Below, piece after piece: positions 14,137 to 21,039 of a stretch of DNA of 22,754 bases. The notes beneath the pieces were generated by a model. It had not been told where the DNA came from. It was given only the letters and a program-made list of their open reading frames with translations, and ran no database searches. A program made the position numbers and the translations under genes. The stretch spans positions 1 through 22,754 of the forward strand of contig JAJTHX010000100.1 of the NCBI GenBank assembly GCA_021300125.1. The letters run 5' to 3'. How positions within the stretch are numbered: position 1 is the first letter of the stretch; each line of letters begins with the position of its first letter. Origin of the DNA: Betaproteobacteria bacterium. Lineage in GTDB: Bacteria > Pseudomonadota > Gammaproteobacteria > Burkholderiales > SG8-41.

Positions 14137-14979
14137 TCATTCCCCGATCAGCCATTCACAGCGCACGCCCCCTTCGCCGGCCGGTGACAGTGCCCGCCAC
14201 AGCCAGTCGAGCAACTGCGGGGCTTCAAGGTCCAGACCGAACGGTGGATTGATCACCAGCAGGCCGCTGCCGCGGATGTGTTCGTTCCAGTCCTCGCCAT
14301 GCACCGCGAGTTCCAGCTGCAGCGTCTTCGGCAGCCCGGAAGCCTGCACGCTGCGCGCAAAGGCGGCCATGGCCGAGGGCGCCATCAGCGGATACCAGAC
14401 CGCGATCATGCCGGTGGCGAAGCGGTTGTGCGCCTCCTTCGCGGTGCGCAGCACGCGGGCGAATTCGTCAGCCTGGTCGAAGGCGGAGTCGATGAAGGTC
14501 AGTCCGCGGCGTTCGCGCGGTGGCAGGAAGGCCTTGATCGAGGTGAAGCCATCCTGGTTGTGGATCGCGGTATGGCGCGCGCCCTGCATCGCCGCCTGCA
14601 GCGCCGCGCAGTCGTCGCGGTTCAGCTCGCACAGCGCGAGCCGGTCGTTTTCGCGTATCAGCCGGCGCGCGATGCGCGGCGAGCCGGGATAGAAACGCAG
14701 GCCGCCGCCGGGATTTTCGGCGCGAACCGCATCGAGGTAGGGCTGCAGTGCCTCTGGGGCATCGCTGCGGTCGAACACGCGGGCGATGCCCTTGCGCCAT
14801 TCACCGGTTTTTTCCGACCAGGCGTGATTGAGGTCGTACAGCCCGATCCCGGCATGGGTGTCGAGGACAAAGTACGGCTTGTCCTTGCGTCCAAGCGCAA
14901 GCAGCAGCCGGCAGAGCAGGGCATGCTTGAATACATCCGACACGTTGCCGGCGTGAAACTGGTGGCGATACGAAAGCAT
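14137..14979 (-). CDS. rlmJ: 23S rRNA (adenine-2030-N6)-methyltransferase RlmJ, altered motif IV
   Basis: A 280-residue protein matching RlmJ along its full length: the N-terminal MLSYRHQFHAGNVSDVFKH, FVLDTHAGIGLYDL (SAM-binding motif I), ALCELNRDD, the AVWYPL segment and GSGLLVINPPFGL near the end. The family methylates A2030 in free 23S rRNA. The catalytic motif IV, normally (D/N)PP(Y/F), reads IDSAFDQ here, so both prolines are replaced while the Asp is kept. No clear ribosome site precedes the ATG at 14979. It converges with efp at the terminator and diverges from the RidA-family gene. The identity is firm; whether the altered motif still catalyses is uncertain. Confidence 0.93.
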   Translation of the reverse strand: MLSYRHQFHAGNVSDVFKHALLCRLLLALGRKDKPYFVLDTHAGIGLYDLNHAWSEKTGEWRKGIARVFDRSDAPEALQPYLDAVRAENPGGGLRFYPGSPRIARRLIRENDRLALCELNRDDCAALQAAMQGARHTAIHNQDGFTSIKAFLPPRERRGLTFIDSAFDQADEFARVLRTAKEAHNRFATGMIAVWYPLMAPSAMAAFARSVQASGLPKTLQLELAVHGEDWNEHIRGSGLLVINPPFGLDLEAPQLLDWLWRALSPAGEGGVRCEWLIGE

Positions 14980-15048
14980 GGGGCGGATTACATCACAACC
15001 GCGGTGCCGGCTGTGTAATCATGCGCTTTTTGCGGATGGGAGCCGATC

Positions 15049-15408
15049 ATGGGATTGCAAAGACTGCATGTCGCCGCACGCTACAGCGAGGCGGCGATTT
15101 TCAACGGCGTGGTGTACCTGGCGGGCATGGTGCCGGAGTGCGAGGCGAAGGACATCCGCAGCCAGACTGCGGACGTGCTCCAGCAGATCGACACGCGTCT
15201 TGCTGAAGCCGGCAGCCACAAGGGCCTGATCCTGCGCACGCAGATTTTTCTCGCCGACCTGCAGGACTTCGCCGGCATGAACGAAGTCTGGGACGCCTGG
15301 GTCACTCCCGGCACCGCGCCGCCGCGCGCCACCGTGCAGGCTGCACTGACCAATCCGGACTGGAAGATCGAGATCGTGGTCACCGCGGCGCAGGCGGCGA
15401 TGGCCTGA
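15049..15408 (+). CDS. RidA family protein
   Basis: A 119-residue YjgF/RidA-fold protein. Visible marks are VYLAGMVP, the central QTADVLQQIDTRLAEAG helix, and the C-terminal PPRATVQAAL with the arginine used to bind substrate carboxylates in deaminating members, followed by KIEIVVTA. GGGAG lies about nine bases before the ATG at 15049. RidA hydrolyses reactive enamine/imine intermediates, but this sequence is closer to the wider RidA subfamilies than to archetypal RidA, so its exact substrate is open. It diverges from rlmJ, and its 3' end overlaps the remnant frame of the endonuclease pseudogene by 29 bases. Confidence 0.9.
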   Translation: MGLQRLHVAARYSEAAIFNGVVYLAGMVPECEAKDIRSQTADVLQQIDTRLAEAGSHKGLILRTQIFLADLQDFAGMNEVWDAWVTPGTAPPRATVQAALTNPDWKIEIVVTAAQAAMA

Positions 15409-15865
15409 AGGAAACGCAGGCTGTTTTTCCCGGGGCAATAATCCTCAGAAATTCACATTCAAAGACGGCTCTTTCGGCCAGTAACTGCGGCGTGTATTTG
15501 CAGTTGCGTGGTGTCAGCCTCAGGTAATGTGTCAAGGCCATGTCCGCGCGCTGCTTTTTTTATGTTCGCAGATAGGGCGCGATAGCCTTCAGCAATTCCA
15601 GGGCTTGGCGGCTGCTGAGTGCGTAGGTGTGGCTCGGTGCGTGTCTGCTGCTGTAGGCGCGTTTGGCTGTAATCTTGCCAATGCCGGTCAGATCCCTGAT
15701 GAAATGGAGTAGCGTGGGCTCGGTGCTGGCTACCGACACTACCAGGCGGCGGTGCTCGCCTTTGTGCTGCGCGGTCAGTGTGATCGTTCCTTCGCCGTCG
15801 ATGATGCCGGCGATATAAGCAGTCGCCCAGTCCGGAAGCTGTTTCATGCGAGTGGCATCAGCCAT
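15380..15865 (-). pseudogene. LAGLIDADG homing endonuclease gene with internal stop codon
   Basis: The frame from the ATG at 15865 encodes the single LAGLIDADG motif as YIAGIIDGEGTITL, then a beta-strand region and QALELLKAIAPYLRT, and meets TAA at 15560-15562. In the same frame after the stop it continues KKQRADMALTHYLRL, then YTPQLLAERAVF, to TGA at 15380-15382. That is the C-terminal helix pattern expected of this family. Without the TAA the protein would be about 161 residues, a normal single-motif (dimeric) size. The TAA lies next to a run of A's and could be a TAC/TAT to TAA change. A TTG start at 15883 would overlap the ssrA terminator T-run, so an ATG (15865 or 15847) is preferred; no ribosome site is clear. 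The gene lies just beyond the ssrA terminator, outside the ssrA intron. Confidence 0.78.
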
Positions 15866-15876
15866 GGATCGAGCAT

Positions 15877-15914
15877 AAAACAAAATGGCCGCCGGACGTG
15901 AATCCGGCAGCCAT
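15877..15914 (-). terminator. Intrinsic terminator of ssrA
   Basis: On the minus strand a 12-bp stem (arms 15914-15903 and 15896-15885, one G-U pair, six-base loop) is followed by TTTTGTTTT. It begins nine bases after the tmRNA CCA end. Confidence 0.92.
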
Positions 15915-15939
15915 CGGCCAATTGGTGGAGGCGGCGGGA

Positions 15940-16208
15940 CAGCTTGTCCATGCCTTTCGGCACGGGCTGGACTATGCCTTCATCCCGGTTGCACGGGATG
16001 CGGAGCGTGTTATCCGCTTGCGCGAATCCTAGTATCTGCCCCCCGGATGCAACCCGGTCGGCAGATCTATGAGTCTCTACAGGGCAGGCCTGAAGTTGGC
16101 CCTCTTCCTACCCCTCGGCGTTGCCATGCCGTCCTTGGCGAGACGGTGCAGGTTTCACCGATGTGAGCTCCGTTTACATTCTGCTCTTGCGAACAGACGC
16201 GACCATTG
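15940..16208 (-). mobile_element. Group I intron (probably IA type) in the ssrA T-loop
   Basis: About 269 nt separate the two parts of the tmRNA T-arm. The 5' exon ends in U (16209) and the insert ends in G (15940), as group I splicing needs. The exon end CGAU pairs with GUCG at 16203-16200 with a U-G pair at the splice site (P1). Further helices on the minus strand are P2 (16196-16181, GCAA loop), P3 (16172-16167 with 16006-16001), P7 (16075-16072 with 15973-15970, beside a CATAGTCC S-type element), P7.1 (16066-16060 with 16040-16034), P7.2 (16027-16012, GCAA loop), P8 (16000-15994 with 15987-15981) and P9 (15963-15950, GAAA loop). P7.1/P7.2 point to subgroup IA. It has no internal ORF. The fold was drawn by hand; P4-P6 are not fully resolved. 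Confidence 0.88.
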
Positions 16209-16432
16209 ATCGAACCCGCGTCCGCAAGCCCTCCACAGTCAGGACTACATGCTTAGCCTGGTTGTTTGGGTTTCGCCTCGCACCCGCCAGCCGGCAGGCT
16301 GATGTTTGGCTAGTCGCTTCGACGGATCCGCAGGATTAAGCGACCAAACCCTGCAGAGAGGCTGATGTGAATGACGTTGCACCCCTTTCGGGGCCTGACC
16401 CATCAGCAGATCAGTGCAACGTCTAGCCGGTG

Positions 16433-16465
16433 TTAGGCGGCTAGAGAATAACGCTCGTCGTTGGC
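16433..16465 (-). other. ssrA: tmRNA proteolysis-tag reading frame
   Basis: Eleven codons inside ssrA: GCC AAC GAC GAG CGT TAT TCT CTA GCC GCC TAA, encoding ANDERYSLAA. With the alanine delivered by tmRNA the tag on rescued proteins would be AANDERYSLAA. The terminal LAA is the usual protease-recognition end. Confidence 0.95.
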
Positions 16466-16568
16466 GTGTATAGATTTCCAGCGGATTTACAAGGTGACTG
16501 GACCTTGGCATGCCCTGTGCTGCTTTGTGACCCACGTCGAAACCAGGTCGCCCCCAATCTGACGCTTC

Positions 16569-16600
16569 GACATTATCGCACGGCAGGGGTTCCCTGCCGG
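16569..16600 (-). promoter_or_regulatory. Probable ssrA promoter region with overlapping hairpin
   Basis: GATAAT at 16577-16572 lies 16 bases before the tmRNA 5' end, a good distance for a short leader removed by RNase P. No convincing -35 is seen. A perfect 8-bp inverted repeat (16581-16588 with 16592-16599) sits immediately upstream, just after the stop of the gene at 16609. It has no T-run, so it may be a weak transcript end or a regulator site. Confidence 0.4.
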
Positions 16601-16608
16601 ATCGAGTG

Positions 16609-17415
16609 TCAGAGACGGCGGTTCTGCTGCTTGCGCACGGCAATCCGGGAGGACGGGCGCTGCGGGGCCGGTTTTTCGGCCAGGCTCTGGGCGGTTTCGC
16701 GTTGGGCGCGCAGCATGTTGGCAACATCCTGATGCAGCGTAGCCGGCAGATCGAGGCTGGCCAGCCGGTTCATCCGCGACCGGTAGTCGGGCAGGGTATG
16801 CAGCCCGAGCATGTAAGTGAGCAGGTCGTCCGTGGTCGGGGTCGCACCCGTGGTGCGCAGGAAATCGCGCGGGAAACTCGCGCTGACACCATTGGGCGAG
16901 GGAAACAGCAGGCGGATCACGAAATCGCCGCAACTGAGGCAGAAGGGTTGGTCGGGCTCGCGAAAAACGCAATATGGGGTTTCGCTGTCGACCCAGATTG
17001 CCACCCGGCGCACGAGATCCTGGCGCAGTGCCTGCATTTCCCGGGCGGTGCGGAAAGGACGCACGCCATGCAGGTGTTCCACCCGGTAGAGTGTGCCGCC
17101 GGCTTCGATCGCGCCCAACTTGATGAAAGGGCTGACCATCACGCCAGCGCCGGGGAAGGACCAGGCAATGCGCTGATCTTCCATCTCGATGCCCACCTGG
17201 TCTTCGAGCGTGCCATCCGGGTAGGTGATCACGAAGTAATGCACATAGCCGGCCTGTCCACGGCCCGTGTTGCTGACTGCCAGCGGGCCTGCCGCGCGGT
17301 CTGCGGTGGCGTAGATCCTGGAGCCCGGTTTATGCGGCGCGGCTGCTGCGAGTGCAGGCAGCAGCGCGATCAGTGCGGCTGCAAGCAGGCCGGAAAACTG
17401 GGCAAGGTTTGGCAT
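16609..17415 (-). CDS. Exported protein of unknown function
   Basis: A 268-residue protein that I do not recognise. The ATG at 17415 gives a clear Sec signal peptide (residues about 1-26, LLAAALIALLPALAAA, cleavage near AAA-PHK). An upstream ATG at 17508 would place 31 unrelated residues before it. The mature part has strand-rich segments (HYFVITYPDGTLEDQVG, RIAWSFPGAGVMVSPF), a Cys pair in FCLSCGDFVIRLLFP next to another Cys in PYCVF, and a basic, Gln/Arg-rich C-terminus. Three cysteines close together could form a disulfide or bind metal in the periplasm. No ribosome site is obvious. It lies between ssrA and the HAD phosphatase gene on the same strand; the context does not give its job. Confidence 0.75.
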   Translation of the reverse strand: MPNLAQFSGLLAAALIALLPALAAAAPHKPGSRIYATADRAAGPLAVSNTGRGQAGYVHYFVITYPDGTLEDQVGIEMEDQRIAWSFPGAGVMVSPFIKLGAIEAGGTLYRVEHLHGVRPFRTAREMQALRQDLVRRVAIWVDSETPYCVFREPDQPFCLSCGDFVIRLLFPSPNGVSASFPRDFLRTTGATPTTDDLLTYMLGLHTLPDYRSRMNRLASLDLPATLHQDVANMLRAQRETAQSLAEKPAPQRPSSRIAVRKQQNRRL

Positions 17416-17522
17416 GAAATCGGGCAGGGAAGGCTGACAGCAAGCAGCTCGGGGAGATGCCCAACTGTAGCGTGCTTGAAAATATCCTGAAAATAACAAT
17501 TTATGCATTAATAATCAATTGG

Positions 17523-18170
17523 TTATGTAACTAAGCCAAAGATATCGAGCGCGGTGTCGACAACATGGTCGGCCCCCCAATCTTCGGGCTTGCTACCGTT
17601 GAGGTAGCCAAAACGCACGGCAATGGTGGTCATCCCGGCGGCACGGCCGGCGATGATGTCGCGCTCGTCGTCACCGACATAGGCGCAGCGCGATGGCGGC
17701 ACGCCGATGGCGGCTGCTCCGGCCAGCAACGGTGCCGGGTGTGGTTTCATGTGTGCTGTGGTGTCGCCGCCGATGAGGCAGCCCGCGCGTTCAGCGTAGC
17801 CCAGCTGCAGCAGCAGCGGCAGGGCCAGTTGCTCGGATTTGTTGGTCACGATACCCCAGCACAGGCCGGCGGCTTCGAGGCGGTCAACCAGCTCGGCCAT
17901 TCCCGGAAACGGGGTGCTGTGGATGCAGAGGTTGCGCCGGTAAAGATCCAGGAATTCCTCGCGCATGGCGGGGTAGTCCGGATGATCGGGGCCGATGCCG
18001 AAACCGGCGCCGAGCAGTCCGCGAGCCCCCAGCGAGGTGACGCGCCGGGTTTCGCTGAGGGGCACCGGAGACAGTCCGCGGTCGGCCCGCATGCGGTTGA
18101 CCGCGGCACCGAGGTCGGGGGCGGTATCGGCGAAGGTGCCATCGAGGTCAAACAGGACGGCGCCAATCAT
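17523..18170 (-). CDS. gph: HAD-family phosphatase (Gph / MupP type)
   Basis: A 215-residue HAD-IA phosphatase. Motif I is DLDGTFADT (nucleophile Asp8, acid Asp10), motif II is in IVTNKS, motif III Lys in MKPHPAP, and motif IV is VGDDERD. The ATG at 18170 overlaps the ubiG stop as ATGA; a longer frame to 18296 runs inside ubiG. Generic annotation is phosphoglycolate phosphatase. In Pseudomonas the gene beside ubiG and an MTA/SAH deaminase, near gyrA, is MupP, the MurNAc-6-phosphate phosphatase of cell-wall recycling. This neighbourhood matches, so MupP is a serious alternative. Sequence alone does not decide. Confidence 0.9.
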   Translation of the reverse strand: MIGAVLFDLDGTFADTAPDLGAAVNRMRADRGLSPVPLSETRRVTSLGARGLLGAGFGIGPDHPDYPAMREEFLDLYRRNLCIHSTPFPGMAELVDRLEAAGLCWGIVTNKSEQLALPLLLQLGYAERAGCLIGGDTTAHMKPHPAPLLAGAAAIGVPPSRCAYVGDDERDIIAGRAAGMTTIAVRFGYLNGSKPEDWGADHVVDTALDIFGLVT

Positions 18171-18871
18171 GGTCCGGGCTTGCGTGCGGCAAGGATGTAG
18201 TTGACGTCGGTATCGGGCCCGAGCGCATAGACGCGCGTCAGCGGGTTGTAGGTCATGCCGATCAGGTTCACGGTATCGAGTCCGGCGCGACGGCAATCGG
18301 CGGACAGTTCGGAGGGTTTGATGAAGCGTGCGTAGTCGTGGGTGCCCCTCGGCAGCAGGCGCAGCACATATTCGGCGCCGATGATTGCGAACAGATAAGA
18401 CTTCGGATTGCGGTTCAGTGTCGCGAAAAAGGCATGCCCGCCGGGTTTGAGCAGCATGGCGCAGGCCTTCACCACCGAGGCAGGGTCGGGCACGTGCTCC
18501 AGCATTTCCATGCAGGTCACCACGTCGAAGCTGGCGGGCCGTTCTGCGGCCAGGTCCTCGACGGCGATGCTGCGGTAATCCACTTTAATTCCGCTTTCCA
18601 GCAGGTGCAGCTGGGCCACCTTCAGCGGTTTTTCGGAAAGATCAATGCCGGTCACCTGGGCGCCGCGGGCGGCCATGGCCTCGGCGAGGATGCCGCCGCC
18701 GCAGCCGACATCGAGCACCATCTTCCCGTTCAGCGACGCGATGCGGTCAATATGTTCAAGCCGCAGCGGATTGATTTCGTGCAAGGGCCGGAATTCGCCG
18801 TTGCGATCCCACCAGCGGTGGGCGAGTTCGCCAAACTTGTCGAGCTCGGCCGGGTCGGCATTGATGCTCAT
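18167..18871 (-). CDS. ubiG: Ubiquinone biosynthesis O-methyltransferase UbiG
   Basis: A 234-residue class I SAM-dependent methyltransferase that performs both O-methylations of ubiquinone synthesis. Family marks are the N-terminal [23 protein letters not shown] (as [10 protein letters not shown]), [12 protein letters not shown] (SAM motif I), [19 protein letters not shown] and the C-terminal [12 protein letters not shown]. Length is typical. Its start overlaps the stop of the deaminase gene (ATGA at 18871-18868) and its stop overlaps the phosphatase start, so the three genes form one coupled unit. Confidence 0.97.
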   Translation of the reverse strand: MSINADPAELDKFGELAHRWWDRNGEFRPLHEINPLRLEHIDRIASLNGKMVLDVGCGGGILAEAMAARGAQVTGIDLSEKPLKVAQLHLLESGIKVDYRSIAVEDLAAERPASFDVVTCMEMLEHVPDPASVVKACAMLLKPGGHAFFATLNRNPKSYLFAIIGAEYVLRLLPRGTHDYARFIKPSELSADCRRAGLDTVNLIGMTYNPLTRVYALGPDTDVNYILAARKPGP

Positions 18872-20181
18872 GCGTTACCTATGCGTTGGCGCCAGCTTTC
18901 GGCGCGTTGCTGAAGGGCTTCGATGTCGAGGCCTGTGACGCGGCCGGATGTGACCCGGCGCTCGCCATGGACCCAGACATCGCTGACATGCTCGCGCCCC
19001 GCGGCATAAACCAGATGCGAAAGCGGGTCGTAGCACGGAGACAGCTCGGGGGCGTCGAGGTTCACCGCGACGAGGTCGGCCAGCTTGCCGGGCGTGATCG
19101 AGCCGATGCGGTCCTGCAGGCCCAGTGCACGGGCGCCACCCAGCGTGGCCGCCTCCAGCGCGCGCGCCGCGGGAAGCACCGGAGCCGATCCGCTGGCGCC
19201 CTTGGCCAGCAGCGCGGCCAGACGCATTTCTGCAAACAGGTCGACGCGGTTGTTGCTGGCGGCGCCATCAGTCCCCAGGCCGATGTTGACGCCGGCCGCG
19301 AGCAGTGCTGCCACCGGCGCAATGCCGCTGCCCAGCTTGAGGTTGGAGCTCGGGCAATGCGCAACCGAGCTGCCATGCCTCGCCAGCGAGAGGATTTCGG
19401 CGGCTTCCAGATGCACGGCGTGCACGGCAATCAGGCCGGGACCCAGCAGGCCCAGGCGCTCCAGTCGCGCCAGGGGGCGCGAACCGTGGCTGGTCAAGCT
19501 TTCGGCCACTTCGGTGGCGGTTTCATGCAGGTGGATATGTACCGGCAGATCGAGTTCGCCGGCATAGGTGGCAATGCGGGAGAAGGTGGCATCGGAAACC
19601 GTGAACGGGGCGTGCGGAGCGAGGCAGAAACTGAGCAGCGGTTCGCCGCGCAGCCGGTCGCGCAAAGCCATGCCTTTGCTCAGGTAGTCCTCGGCATCAC
19701 TGGCATAAGCCGATCGGAATTCCAGCGCGATGATCCCGATTGCCGCACGCATTCCCGCTCGAAGGGCGGCGCGTGCGGCGGCTTCGGGGAAAAAATACAT
19801 GTCGTTGAAGCAGGTGATACCGCCGCGCAGCATTTCTGCGCAGGCGAGCAGGGTGCCGTCGTAGACGAACTCGTCGCTGACCACGCGGGCCTCGGCCGGC
19901 CAGATGTGGTTTTGCAGCCAGTCCATCAGCGGCAGATCGTCGGCAAGGCCGCGCATCAGGCTCATCGCAGCATGGGTATGCAGGTTGACCAGGCCGGGTA
20001 TCAGGGCATGGGTCGGCAGTGCCACGCGGGCTGCGTCCGGATGGCTGGCCCAGGCTTCGGTCAGGGGCTGTACCGCGACAATCCGTTCCTCGCGGATGAC
20101 GACGGCGTGGTCGCTGAGGATGATGCCTGAGGGTTCAGCCGGAATGATCCATCGCGGTTCAATGATCGTGGCCGGTGTCAT
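18868..20181 (-). CDS. mtaD: TRZ/ATZ-family amidohydrolase, probable 5-methylthioadenosine/S-adenosylhomocysteine deaminase
   Basis: A 437-residue metal-dependent amidohydrolase. Metal and catalytic residues are visible in NLHTHAAM (HxH), [30 protein letters not shown] and the Asp of GTDGAASNN. The C-terminal beta-sandwich holds [14 protein letters not shown]. Members at this locus deaminate methylthioadenosine or S-adenosylhomocysteine, by-products of SAM use, which fits the coupling to the methyltransferase gene ubiG. The ATG at 20181 follows the ompA terminator region; no strong ribosome site is seen. The exact substrate among purine or triazine compounds is inferred from family and context. 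Confidence 0.9.
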   Translation of the reverse strand: MTPATIIEPRWIIPAEPSGIILSDHAVVIREERIVAVQPLTEAWASHPDAARVALPTHALIPGLVNLHTHAAMSLMRGLADDLPLMDWLQNHIWPAEARVVSDEFVYDGTLLACAEMLRGGITCFNDMYFFPEAAARAALRAGMRAAIGIIALEFRSAYASDAEDYLSKGMALRDRLRGEPLLSFCLAPHAPFTVSDATFSRIATYAGELDLPVHIHLHETATEVAESLTSHGSRPLARLERLGLLGPGLIAVHAVHLEAAEILSLARHGSSVAHCPSSNLKLGSGIAPVAALLAAGVNIGLGTDGAASNNRVDLFAEMRLAALLAKGASGSAPVLPAARALEAATLGGARALGLQDRIGSITPGKLADLVAVNLDAPELSPCYDPLSHLVYAAGREHVSDVWVHGERRVTSGRVTGLDIEALQQRAESWRQRIGNA

Positions 20182-20212
20182 GGCTCAGTTGGTACGTAAG
20201 GCATTGGGCATT

Positions 20213-20244
20213 AAAAAAAAAGCCCTGCCGAAGCAGGGCTTTTT
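20213..20244 (-). terminator. Intrinsic terminator after the OmpA-family gene
   Basis: AGCCCTGC (20221-20228) and GCAGGGCT (20233-20240) form a perfect stem with a CGAA/TTCG loop. On the minus strand it is followed by about nine T's and begins 19 bases after the ompA stop. Confidence 0.93.
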
Positions 20245-20262
20245 GGACTTCTTGCTTGCCAA

Positions 20263-21039
20263 TCAGGGCTTGGCGGCCGGCTTGGCTTCCGGCTTCGCTT
20301 CCGGCTTGGCTTCGGGTTTCGGAGCCGGCTTCGGAGTCGGATCGGCCTGGCCGACGATTTCAACCGTAACGCGGCGGTTCGGCGACAGGCACTCGATGAG
20401 TTGCTTGCGCTTCATCTTGTTGTCGCAGAACTTGGTCACGGGGATCGGCTGTTTCGGACCTTTGCCTTCCCAGAAGATCAGTTTCTGGTCGTAGCCCTTG
20501 GAGACGATGTAGTCCTTGACCGTGATCGCACGCTTCTCTGACAGCGCCATGTTGTGCTTCATGCTGCCGATGCGATCGGTGTGGCCGGTAACGATGATCG
20601 CGCCGAAGCGGACCGCGCTACGCTGCTTGTTGGCCTTGCTCAGGACGCCGAGGAAATCGTCAAGATCCTTCTTGTTGTCGGCAGTCATTTCAGCCTTGTT
20701 GAATTCCATGCCCTGGAGCTCAATTTTCTCTTCGATATTCAGGGGCTGGGGTTTCTTGGGCTTGGCGGCCGGTTTGGCTTCCGGTTTGGCTTCCGGCTTG
20801 GCTTCCGGTTTGGCGGCGGGTTTGGCGGCGGGGGGGGCCGGCTTCTTGACCAGATCCGGATCGCACTCGGCGATCGCGAGAGCCGGGGTCCACTGGCTGG
20901 TGCGCACGCACACGCCGGCGCCAGGAGCGCGCACGACGCTGCCGTCCCCGGTCGTCAGGTAACCGTCTCTGGCCTGCGCGAACGCCAGGGCGGGTATGAA
21001 CGCCGCAGCGACGACAGTGATGCTAAGAGCTGAACGCAT
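20263..21039 (-). CDS. ompA: OmpA-family outer-membrane/peptidoglycan-linking protein with KPEA repeats
   Basis: A 258-residue exported protein. A Sec signal peptide (residues 1-22, cleaved near AFA-QAR) leads into a short N-terminal segment (DGSVVRAPGAGVCVRTSQWTP). A Lys/Pro/Glu/Ala repeat linker follows (AKPEAKPEAKPEAKPAAKP), then the OmpA C-terminal domain with GHTDRIGS and CLSPNRRVTVEIVG, whose Asp and Arg bind diaminopimelate in peptidoglycan. A second block of the same repeat forms the very C-terminus. There is no room for an eight-stranded barrel, so a periplasmic or lipid-facing tether is likelier than a porin. AGGAGG nine bases before the ATG at 21039 fixes the start; a longer frame reaches 21171. 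Confidence 0.92.
   Translation of the reverse strand: MRSALSITVVAAAFIPALAFAQARDGYLTTGDGSVVRAPGAGVCVRTSQWTPALAIAECDPDLVKKPAPPAAKPAAKPEAKPEAKPEAKPAAKPKKPQPLNIEEKIELQGMEFNKAEMTADNKKDLDDFLGVLSKANKQRSAVRFGAIIVTGHTDRIGSMKHNMALSEKRAITVKDYIVSKGYDQKLIFWEGKGPKQPIPVTKFCDNKMKRKQLIECLSPNRRVTVEIVGQADPTPKPAPKPEAKPEAKPEAKPAAKP
20266..20330 (-). repeat. KPEA-coding repeats at the OmpA C-terminus
   Basis: Tandem 12-base units (GGCTTCCGGCTT-like on the plus strand) encode the Lys-Pro-Glu-Ala tail. The same unit appears in the linker at about 20758-20834, so the two blocks could recombine or slip. Confidence 0.8.
20758..20834 (-). repeat. KPEA/KPAA-coding repeats in the OmpA linker
   Basis: Tandem near-identical 12-base units encode the linker between the N-terminal segment and the OmpA domain. 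Copy number is likely to vary among strains. Confidence 0.8.

Larger units (their letters stand above)
15923..16555 (-). ncRNA. ssrA: tmRNA (ssrA), interrupted by a group I intron in the T-loop
   Basis: tmRNA frees stalled ribosomes and tags the nascent protein. On the minus strand the RNA begins GGGGGCGACCTGGTTTCGAC at 16555. The tag frame (16465-16433) reads GCC AAC GAC GAG ... TAA, giving ANDERYSLAA. Inverted repeats for the pseudoknots follow (16373-16382 with 16414-16423, 16361-16367 with 16401-16407). GGCTAAGCATGTAG and GGACGCGGGTTCGAT are conserved 3' tmRNA sequence. The T-arm is then broken at 16209 and resumes at 15939 with TCCCGCCGCCTCCACCA. Joining the parts gives a 5-bp T-stem, loop TTCGATT and a 7-bp acceptor stem (GGGGGCG with CGCCTCC, one G-U) with encoded CCA. 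Mature length would be 364 nt. A possible -10 (GATAAT) lies at 16577-16572. Confidence 0.95.

Noticed and set aside
15850..16032. Plus-strand open frame ending ...FIPVARDAERVIRLRES
   Set aside because: It is antisense to the ssrA terminator, the tmRNA 3' exon and the intron, which explain the sequence fully.
15923..16209. Genomic island integrated into ssrA
   Set aside because: Both parts of the T-arm are present once, only 269 nt apart, with group I intron signals; no second copy of the ssrA 3' end and no integrase is seen in the window.
16432..16438. GTTAGGC next to inverted repeats, like an integron attC core site
   Set aside because: It lies inside ssrA, overlapping the tag stop codon and a tmRNA hairpin; the repeats are tmRNA helices and no matching RYYYAAC partner is placed correctly.
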